Of a DNA stretch of 10,450 nucleotides, positions 1 to 5,629 are shown in pieces. Source of the DNA: Spirochaetaceae bacterium (GTDB lineage: Bacteria; Spirochaetota; Spirochaetia; B11-G9); assembly GCA_030600745.1 (NCBI GenBank), contig JAUVLL010000077.1, forward strand, positions 1 through 10,450. The letters run 5' to 3'. Each line of letters starts with the position of its first letter. Position 1 is the first letter of the stretch. The notes below the pieces were generated by a model, which was not told the origin of the DNA, did no database searches, and saw only the letters and a list, made by a program, of their open reading frames with translations. Made by a program: the position numbers and the translations under genes.

Positions 1-1
1 A

Positions 2-1240
2 AAGGCATACCTGCAGATTGATCCTGGTAATTCAGTAGTAAAAGATGCTTTTGACTGGGCTGAAGGTATCAGATCAGTTAATACCGTTGTTGATAAACCA
101 ATTCCGGATCAGAAACCTATCAATGATGAGAATAAGAACAAAGCAGCTGATATGATAGAAAAAGCTTCTGATTTTTACAACAATGAGGATTATTTTACCG
201 CTCTTTATTATGCAAACATAGCATTTAAACTTGATCCAGCCAGACTTGAAGCACAACGACTGGCCGCTGAATCAAGAGAGGCCATACGGTCGCTGGAACC
301 TGATAGATCCGAAAAAGAAGCTAAAATATATTTTGAGCAGAAGAGGGAAGGATTTGATAAACTGGAGAGAGGAGATCCAATAGGTGCTTATTATATTTTT
401 AATGCGCTTTCAAAAATATCAAATAATGATGGAGATATTCAGGAATTTCTTGAACGCTCAATAACAGAAATTTCTGAAATTTCTTTTTTTACTGAAGAAG
501 CAGAAAACTATGCAACCCTTCCAGGTATCGATGATATCTTTTTTCTTGAAGATGACCTGACACTTGTACATATAGGTAAAATGGTTCTTCTGGATAAGGT
601 GAAAGCATTCTTTTTTAACATAGAAGTTATGAAAATCGATGAAACAGGCGAAATTTCAATACACTATACAGTACCCTATGGTAAATTCCATTCTGATTCA
701 AAGTCAATTATCATACGGGCAATTGACCGGAACAACAGCGATACTGCCGTCACACCCAAATATCTAATTGGTACATCCGGTACCCCTGAAAACCAAATAC
801 TTCACCTTACTCCAAAACTTGAAGAACTTGTATATCTGGGGCAGATTTCAAATACTGGTAAGTTAATGAATGTCCTGGAATTATATCATGTTGCTTCTAT
901 TTTCAGCAAATATGGTTACATAGAAGAACCTGCACAGATAATGCTTCTTAAAAGGATTCTAAAACCTTTTACTTTTTTAATTATCTCGTTCCTCTCGATC
1001 AGTTTGGGCTGGATGCTCAGAATACGTAAATATGGTTTTCCATGGCTTGCTTTTTTACTGATACCGGTTATTCCATATCTTATTAATAATATTCTTTCGA
1101 TTTACGAGTATGGTATGGAACTGGTACTTGGATTCGCTCTCTTTAAAACAGAGTTCTACATTGCACTTACAATTCTGCTGGTATCCCAGGCAGTAATCCT
1201 ATTTCTTGCTCTGGTCTCAATTGCAAGCCAAAGGGACTGA
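2..1240 (+). CDS. TPR-repeat protein with three C-terminal membrane segments (5'-partial)
   Basis: The frame is open from base 2 and continues unbroken to TGA at 1238-1240, so the gene starts before the window and 412 residues are visible. The ATG at 152 is internal: the codons before it (AYLQIDPGN... onward) are already TPR-like. The N-terminal half has tetratricopeptide character: a helix pair ending in LQIDPGN, then a clear repeat around visible residues 54-95 (DYFTALYYANIAFKLDPA), and a weaker third unit with YFEQKREGFDKLERGD. A middle region of about 150 residues is richer in predicted beta structure. The last about 95 residues hold three hydrophobic stretches, at about visible residues 320-338, 345-365 and 385-408, separated by short basic or polar loops. 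TPR units usually mediate protein-protein contacts, so this is probably a membrane-anchored scaffold. I cannot name a partner or function. It converges on murA with only 41 bp between stop codons. Confidence 0.75.
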   Translation, partial: KAYLQIDPGNSVVKDAFDWAEGIRSVNTVVDKPIPDQKPINDENKNKAADMIEKASDFYNNEDYFTALYYANIAFKLDPARLEAQRLAAESREAIRSLEPDRSEKEAKIYFEQKREGFDKLERGDPIGAYYIFNALSKISNNDGDIQEFLERSITEISEISFFTEEAENYATLPGIDDIFFLEDDLTLVHIGKMVLLDKVKAFFFNIEVMKIDETGEISIHYTVPYGKFHSDSKSIIIRAIDRNNSDTAVTPKYLIGTSGTPENQILHLTPKLEELVYLGQISNTGKLMNVLELYHVASIFSKYGYIEEPAQIMLLKRILKPFTFLIISFLSISLGWMLRIRKYGFPWLAFLLIPVIPYLINNILSIYEYGMELVLGFALFKTEFYIALTILLVSQAVILFLALVSIASQRD

Positions 1241-1281
1241 GAAATCCGGTTTCCTTTATCCGTACTCCCTTCTCCATCTTT

Positions 1282-2556
1282 TTATACTCGTTCTATTCTG
1301 GCACCTAAAGAGGCAAGTTTTTCTGCAAGGCGTTCATAACCTCTTTCAATCTGGTATACGTTTTGTATCTCGCTTTTACCCTCTGCACACAGAGCTGCTA
1401 TAACCATTGCCATCCCCGCTCTTACATCCGGAGACACCAATTCTGCTCCCTTTAATCTTGCAGGCCCGCTTACTACAGCACGATGAGGATCACACAGTAT
1501 TATCCTTGCCCCCATACCTATTAACTTATCAACAAAAAACATTCTGGATTCAAACAGCTTTTCATGGATCAGAACTGTTCCCTCAACCTGTGTTGCCACT
1601 ACAGTCATTATGCTTGTTAAATCAGCAGGGAATCCAGGCCAGGGGGCATCATCGATCTTTGGTATCATGCCGCCAAGCTCAGGGATAACCCTCATATCCT
1701 GACCTGATAGTATTTTGATTGTTGAACCGTCTGTTTCCCAATGAATACCTAGTTTATTAAAAGCAATTTTAGTCATCTGCAGATGTTCAGGTCCTGCTTT
1801 CTCAATTTCCAGCTCTCCTCTTGTAACAGCTGCCAAACCAATATAAGAACCAACTTCCATAAAATCAGAGCTTATTTCGAACTCGGTTCCTCCCAGTTTT
1901 TTTACTCCATCAATATAAAGTATATTAGAACCGATTCCAGTTATCCTGGCTCCCATAGTATTCAGCATATTACAAAGATCCTGCACATGAGGTTCACTGG
2001 CAGCATTCATAATTGAAGTCTTACCCGATGCAAGAGATGCAGCCATTATTGCATTTTCTGTTGCAGTAACCGAAGCCTCATCCAGAAAAATGTCCGTTCC
2101 AACAAGCTTATTTGCATTAAGTTTGAACAAACCGTCTATCTCAACCTGCACACCAAGAGCAGTAAAAGCCAAAAAATGGGTATCCAGTCTTCTCCTTCCA
2201 ATGACATCTCCTCCGGGAGGAGGGAGTAGAACCTTTCCTGTTCTGGCTAAGAGTGGTCCGGCAAAAAGAATCGAGGCTCGAATATTTCTGGCATGTTCTG
2301 ACTGTATTTCTGATGTTTTTATATCATTTGTTTTTATTTGATATTCCCCGTGATTCCTCCGGGTTACTTTCACTCCCAGAGATTTTAAGACATCAAACAT
2401 AACATGCACATCTTCAATTTCGGGAATATTTTTTAAAATAACTTCCTCATCAGTTAAGAGAGTGGCTGCTATACACGGAAGCGCGGCATTTTTATTACCG
2501 CTTGCCCTTACTCTACCCTTTAGAGGGAAACTACCTTCAATAATATACTTGCTCAT
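1282..2556 (-). CDS. murA: UDP-N-acetylglucosamine 1-carboxyvinyltransferase (MurA), natural Cys-to-Asp form
   Basis: MurA transfers enolpyruvate from PEP to UDP-GlcNAc, the first committed step of peptidoglycan synthesis, in the cytoplasm. The 424-residue length is normal, and the two-domain EPT fold is covered end to end. Visible landmarks are K22-N23 in SGNKNAAL (the PEP/UDP-GlcNAc-binding Lys, same number as in E. coli), the active-loop motif PPPGGDVIGRRR at 112-123, D312 in FPADLT (equivalent to E. coli D305, the general base), D377-R379 in PDVRAG, and R405 in IERGYERL (equivalent to R397). In the active loop the usual Cys115 is Asp117 (codon at 2206-2208). This exchange is known from Mycobacterium, Chlamydia and Borrelia; it keeps activity and prevents covalent attack by fosfomycin. 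K22 aligning without offset supports the chosen start. The Shine-Dalgarno is weak (AGAG about 6 nt before ATG), and I found no convincing promoter of its own. It lies 126 bp downstream of the co-oriented lipoprotein gene and may share its transcript. Confidence 0.96.
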   Translation of the reverse strand: MSKYIIEGSFPLKGRVRASGNKNAALPCIAATLLTDEEVILKNIPEIEDVHVMFDVLKSLGVKVTRRNHGEYQIKTNDIKTSEIQSEHARNIRASILFAGPLLARTGKVLLPPPGGDVIGRRRLDTHFLAFTALGVQVEIDGLFKLNANKLVGTDIFLDEASVTATENAIMAASLASGKTSIMNAASEPHVQDLCNMLNTMGARITGIGSNILYIDGVKKLGGTEFEISSDFMEVGSYIGLAAVTRGELEIEKAGPEHLQMTKIAFNKLGIHWETDGSTIKILSGQDMRVIPELGGMIPKIDDAPWPGFPADLTSIMTVVATQVEGTVLIHEKLFESRMFFVDKLIGMGARIILCDPHRAVVSGPARLKGAELVSPDVRAGMAMVIAALCAEGKSEIQNVYQIERGYERLAEKLASLGARIERV

Positions 2557-2682
2557 TGGGTTACTCTAACTTAAGAAGCAGTTTAGGTAAATAGATAAAG
2601 CTATTTCTACTGAATATATTTTCACACAAGTTATGCTTAATTCAGGCTGCCCGAAAGAGTAACAGATGCAATATAGCCATTC

Positions 2683-3939
2683 TTATTCCAGATAAAATGA
2701 GAATTGGGGTTTACGAAACGGATTAGGATTCATCTGTATTCTTGCAGTTCGTATATAGCTGTATCCATCTGAGCAAACAAATCTTACATTAATATTGCAT
2801 ATGTGAAGTGACTTATTTCCAGGAGAATAGGGATTCTCGAGAACCTGTGGAAATAAAATAGAACGGAATTTCTTACAATCTTCAAGTTCATCCTTTTCAT
2901 AGCTGCCATCGGGAACAAAACGAAAAATCTTCTTCAGCCAGTCTGAATAACTTTCTCCGGAATTTCTGTATACTTCGTAATCCCCGGAACTTAAACCGTG
3001 CCTGAAAAATTCATCCATCTGCTCAAATGACAAATAGAGTCTTGACTGCTCAAGAAATCCATTAAGATTACGAACTATGTTTGTGCTACTATATTCTCTG
3101 TATTCCCTTCCATTCCACCGATACCAGGTAAGATAGGTTTCATACCCCGTACCCTCTTCAAGACCATCTTCCCAGTCAATTATATCAACAATATTATCTC
3201 CATCAATATCATAAGAATCACTGTAGGTGGAGATATTTTCTGCCATGGAAAATAATGAAAACCTGTTATAACTGGAAAAGATTATCCACTCACGATCGGT
3301 GCCCTTGACTGTTTGAAATGAAATACTAATTCCCAAAGGAAGATCAGACCCCCCTTTAATTGATACCTTCCGGAAATCACTTATTACAACACTCGAACCA
3401 ATAGGAATTCTAAACATGGAAATCATCCCGCCCTTGAGCTGAAGAAAAACAGAAAGGAAAAAATCGACAGGCTGTCTTTCATTTTTTAGCAGTTGAGATA
3501 CATCAGAAAGATTACTAAAGCCTGCATCCAGATTTTCTCTATTTTTTACAACCAGTAAAAATGCATCCCTGTAACCATTCTGATCCAGATCACTGTATAT
3601 AATTTTTAAACGGCCATTATCATTGGTAACAGGAAGAAAGGATCCGGGTATTGTATCCAGGATAATTCGCTCTATGGCTCTATTCGAAAGTTGAGGATAA
3701 CTGTCTGATTTCATTGTATCGGAAAACTCATATACAGAATTCTGCGGGACAATAGATTGTTCATCTGCTGTATCAGATTGTGGAACTACTTTCTCTGTTT
3801 CAGGCTTCGACTCGATAAATTGCGTATCTTCAGCATTAGGGTCAGGAACAGATCGGCAGGAGATAAATACAAAGGTAATTATTAAGGAAATGAGCACGAT
3901 AAATCGGACCCAAACAGTTTTTCCAATTCTCATTATCAT
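2683..3939 (-). CDS. Secreted lipoprotein with two EF-hand/FG-GAP-like Asp loops
   Basis: The N-terminus has a basic start, a hydrophobic core at residues 13-26 and a lipobox FISC with Cys28, which points to lipid attachment by signal peptidase II. The lipobox is loose (Phe at -3, Ile at -2), as tolerated in spirochaetes. A Glu/Asp/Ser/Pro-rich linker follows (about 30-80). Two short Asp-rich loops resemble the DxDxNGxxD calcium-binding pattern of FG-GAP/VCBS and dockerin-like repeats: DLDQNGYRD at 117-125 and DIDGDNIVD at 244-252, each flanked by beta-type sequence. The C-terminal half is rich in aromatic residues. No catalytic motif is evident and I do not recognise a named family. The role is probably envelope-surface or periplasmic. 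The first ATG is preferred because AAGGG (3949-3953) lies 9 nt upstream; the ATG two codons later would be 15 nt away. The gene diverges from the DUF1893 operon and is followed by murA. Confidence 0.8.
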   Translation of the reverse strand: MIMRIGKTVWVRFIVLISLIITFVFISCRSVPDPNAEDTQFIESKPETEKVVPQSDTADEQSIVPQNSVYEFSDTMKSDSYPQLSNRAIERIILDTIPGSFLPVTNDNGRLKIIYSDLDQNGYRDAFLLVVKNRENLDAGFSNLSDVSQLLKNERQPVDFFLSVFLQLKGGMISMFRIPIGSSVVISDFRKVSIKGGSDLPLGISISFQTVKGTDREWIIFSSYNRFSLFSMAENISTYSDSYDIDGDNIVDIIDWEDGLEEGTGYETYLTWYRWNGREYREYSSTNIVRNLNGFLEQSRLYLSFEQMDEFFRHGLSSGDYEVYRNSGESYSDWLKKIFRFVPDGSYEKDELEDCKKFRSILFPQVLENPYSPGNKSLHICNINVRFVCSDGYSYIRTARIQMNPNPFRKPQFSFYLE

Positions 3940-4022
3940 GTTAATATACCCTTAAATAGAAAAAAAATAAACCATCTCCAGCCCCGAAGAGGCTTCTTAA
4001 GAAACAGTTGTTATATTATAAT
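3937..4022 (-). promoter_or_regulatory. Candidate lipoprotein-gene promoter and leader
   Basis: On the minus strand a consensus TATAAT lies at 4020-4015, giving an expected transcript start near 4008 and a leader of about 68 nt. The -35 region at the right spacing (about 4038-4043) is poor (TAATCC), so the call rests mainly on the -10 box. A second minus-strand TATAAT lies at 4045-4040, also without a good -35. The leader ends with AAGGG 9 nt before the ATG. Confidence 0.35.
3994..4022 (+). promoter_or_regulatory. Sigma70-type promoter for the DUF1893-ROK operon
   Basis: TTCTTA (3994-3999, 3 of 6 matches to TTGACA) is followed by a 17-bp spacer and a perfect TATAAT (4017-4022). The expected start is near 4029, about 64 nt before the ATG at 4093. 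The -35 hexamer is the left half of a perfect 10-bp palindrome, TTCTTAAGAA (3994-4003), which could be an operator. The -10 box overlaps the minus-strand TATAAT of the lipoprotein promoter. Confidence 0.5.
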
Positions 4023-4066
4023 GTAGGAATAATAACAGGATTATATACTAAATGACATAACTAACT

Positions 4067-4088
4067 CCCCCTTTAGGGGGTCGGGGGG
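4067..4088 (+). repeat. C-run/G-run hairpin overlapping the DUF1893 ribosome-binding region
   Basis: CCCCC (4067-4071), loop TTTA, GGGGG (4076-4080), then TC and a second run GGGGGG (4083-4088). The first two runs form a 5-bp hairpin. The C-run could instead pair with the second G-run, which sits 4 nt before the ATG and is the only Shine-Dalgarno-like element. This block is sharply different from the surrounding AT-rich DNA and looks like a short dispersed palindromic element or an RNA switch; which of these cannot be decided from one copy. Confidence 0.5.
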
Positions 4089-4092
4089 CTAA

Positions 4093-4464
4093 ATGGCAGA
4101 ATATGCACTTGAACTGAAATATAAAGGTAAAACCATCTTCTCAAGTAATGGAAAGTGGCTTTACCCCCTGTTCGACCTGGAGAAGTTCCTTGAGAAAGGG
4201 AATTATGACCCGGATGAACTCATTCTGTACGATAAAATAATTGGAAAAGCTTCTGCATTTATGATAATTCGTCTGGGAATAAGAAAAGTGAAAGGCGGCG
4301 TAGTAAGTAAACCTGCAGAAACTGCGTTTAAAAAATGGGATGTGGAATATAGTACGGAAAAGCAGATTGCCTTAATAGATTGCAAAACCGAGAAATTACT
4401 TATGGATATATCTGATCCTGAAGAAGTTTATCAAATAGTCAGGACAAGAGCGGGGATAAAATAA
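4093..4464 (+). CDS. DUF1893 (TM1506-like) protein
   Basis: The 123-residue protein matches the DUF1893 pattern: an N-terminal LELKYKGKTIFSS strand pair, a DKIIGKASAFMII helix (about 47-59), the VSKPA motif (about 71-75) and a final small alpha/beta unit with VEYSTEKQIALI. The family prototype, Thermotoga TM1506, has a cytidine-deaminase-like fold. The Zn-binding H/C-A-E and PCxxC signatures of true deaminases are not present here; GKA and SKPA occupy comparable places, so deamination should not be assumed. The family's biochemical role is unknown to me. No signal peptide or membrane segment is seen, so the protein is probably cytosolic. It is the first gene of a two-gene operon: its TAA is one base from the ATG of the ROK-like gene. 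The start is the only sensible one but has an unusual G-run in place of a normal Shine-Dalgarno. Confidence 0.8.
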   Translation: MAEYALELKYKGKTIFSSNGKWLYPLFDLEKFLEKGNYDPDELILYDKIIGKASAFMIIRLGIRKVKGGVVSKPAETAFKKWDVEYSTEKQIALIDCKTEKLLMDISDPEEVYQIVRTRAGIK

Positions 4465-4465
4465 A

Positions 4466-5575
4466 ATGATCGAACCTTATTATTTATCAATTGATCTTGG
4501 AGCGGGACAGGGAACAAAAGTTGCAGTTTTTAAGGGTGTTCATAATCAGATAATTGAATCGACCCTGCCAATCACAAATTATGGTCCGGATTTTATATCT
4601 TACTGTTCTTCACTTGAAAAACATATAATATACCTGGTAAAAAAGACAGGTTTATCAATTAAAGATATAAATTCCATTGGCATTGCTACTGCCGGAATTC
4701 TTAAGAATGATGGTACATTTCTTCTTATCGCAAATATACCGGCATTTAAAAATAACAATCTGAGAACAACCCTTGAAAATATATTTAATCTGCCAACAGC
4801 AATCGATAATGATGCAAATGCAGGTGCTCTTGCAGAGTGGAGTGTTTTGAAAATGGAACTTCTGTACTGGGTGTTCGGAGGAGGATGGGGTGGTGCATGG
4901 ATATCCAAAGACGGAGTAATAAATTTCCCGTCAACAGACTGGCAGGGATATGATGGAGATCTCCACCTGACTAACGAACCGGGATATGCAATTCCCCTTA
5001 ATAAAATGGATATAAGGACTCTGTTCTTCGAAGTGAACGGTTCGTATGAACGATTTGAAGATATCCTGCAGAAAGAAATGGGTTCAGATGCACTTATTGG
5101 TCCTGGTGGAGATACAACATCTTTAAGAGCAGAAACCATACTCTCAGGACCTGGCCGGTTAAGATTATTCAAGGCTATAGTGGGAGATGATGACTTTTAT
5201 GAAAGATTTCTTGATTTAAGTGAAACTGAAAAAATATCAAATCCTTCAGTAGCAGGCAAATATATTAGCAAACTGTCCAGCATGAGGGTTGAGTCAGCTA
5301 TTAACACCGACAGACTCTATGGCAAAATACTGGCATATGCCACCAGAAAATTAATTAAAGCCAGCCAAAAAGACGGTCTTCCTGAAAATATCCCAATCTG
5401 CCTTGGAGGAAAACCAAGTTATGCATTACCATACTTTGGCCCGTCGACTCAGCGTGTTTTGGGGAAAATGGGTCTTATGAATTATCTCCGCCCCTCTGTA
5501 ATTGATGAAAGAGGAATAAATGCAAATCTTGTCGGTGCAGCTGTCCTTGCAGCCAGGAAGATAGGGACTATCTGA
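4466..5575 (+). CDS. Divergent ROK/ASKHA-family sugar-kinase-like protein
   Basis: The 369-residue protein has the ASKHA ATPase skeleton. Phosphate-1 is SIDLGAGQGTKVAVF (8-22) with D10, then IATAGIL (73-79), then the catalytic-loop motif DNDANAGALAEW (114-125) with D116 as the likely base. Phosphate-2 is FGGGWGGAW (137-145), and an adenosine-type ICLGGKPSYALPYFG motif lies near residues 312-326. This order and the NDAN motif are typical of ROK kinases (glucokinase, N-acetylmannosamine kinase). Departures are two extra residues in the phosphate-1 loop relative to DxGGTK, Trp in place of the usual Ile/Val of the second Gly loop, and complete absence of the ROK zinc signature CxCGxxGCxE. No N-terminal DNA-binding domain is present, so it is not a ROK repressor. 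A carbohydrate or related small-molecule kinase is the most likely role; the substrate cannot be read from the sequence. It starts one base after the DUF1893 stop, indicating translational coupling. Confidence 0.75.
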   Translation: MIEPYYLSIDLGAGQGTKVAVFKGVHNQIIESTLPITNYGPDFISYCSSLEKHIIYLVKKTGLSIKDINSIGIATAGILKNDGTFLLIANIPAFKNNNLRTTLENIFNLPTAIDNDANAGALAEWSVLKMELLYWVFGGGWGGAWISKDGVINFPSTDWQGYDGDLHLTNEPGYAIPLNKMDIRTLFFEVNGSYERFEDILQKEMGSDALIGPGGDTTSLRAETILSGPGRLRLFKAIVGDDDFYERFLDLSETEKISNPSVAGKYISKLSSMRVESAINTDRLYGKILAYATRKLIKASQKDGLPENIPICLGGKPSYALPYFGPSTQRVLGKMGLMNYLRPSVIDERGINANLVGAAVLAARKIGTI

Positions 5576-5615
5576 TCTGTTATCAGATCCTGAAGGAATG
5601 TACACTCCTTCAGGA
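5570..5615. terminator. Tandem perfect hairpins between convergent genes
   Basis: Hairpin 1 has ATCTGAT (5570-5576), a 5-nt loop and ATCAGAT (5582-5588), and includes the TGA of the ROK-like gene. Hairpin 2 has TCCTGAAGGA (5588-5597), an 8-nt loop and TCCTTCAGGA (5606-5615), a perfect 10-bp stem. They share base 5588. The position between convergent stop codons suggests a bidirectional terminator, but neither strand has a T-run after the stems, so intrinsic termination would be atypical. Transcript-end protection is an alternative. Confidence 0.5.
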
Positions 5616-5629
5616 CCATAAAAGGCAAT

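Noticed and set aside
152..154. ATG as start of the TPR protein
   Set aside because: The frame is open with TPR-like residues back to base 2 and no ribosome-binding site precedes this ATG.
467..484. Tandem GAAATTTCT repeat (two 9-bp copies)
   Set aside because: It lies in frame within the TPR gene, encodes an ordinary E-I-S repeat and is too short to indicate a regulatory element.
1230..1257. Possible terminator hairpin AAAGGGA...TTCCTTT between the convergent TPR gene and murA
   Set aside because: The stem is short, needs a G-T pair and a 14-nt loop, and no T-run follows directly.
2570..2579. GCTTCTTAAG shared (on opposite strands) with the DUF1893 promoter at 3992-4001
   Set aside because: Many 10-base matches are expected by chance in 10 kb, and the two sites sit at different places relative to their genes.
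3959..3994. Leader hairpin (AGCC...GGCT) and T8 tract upstream of the lipoprotein gene as an attenuator
   Set aside because: The stem is only about six pairs with a wobble, and the T-run lies about 12 nt beyond it, so it does not fit an intrinsic terminator.
4600..5172. 190-codon open frame antisense to the ROK-like gene
   Set aside because: Proline/serine-rich composition, no recognisable domain, and complete overlap with a well-supported gene on the other strand.
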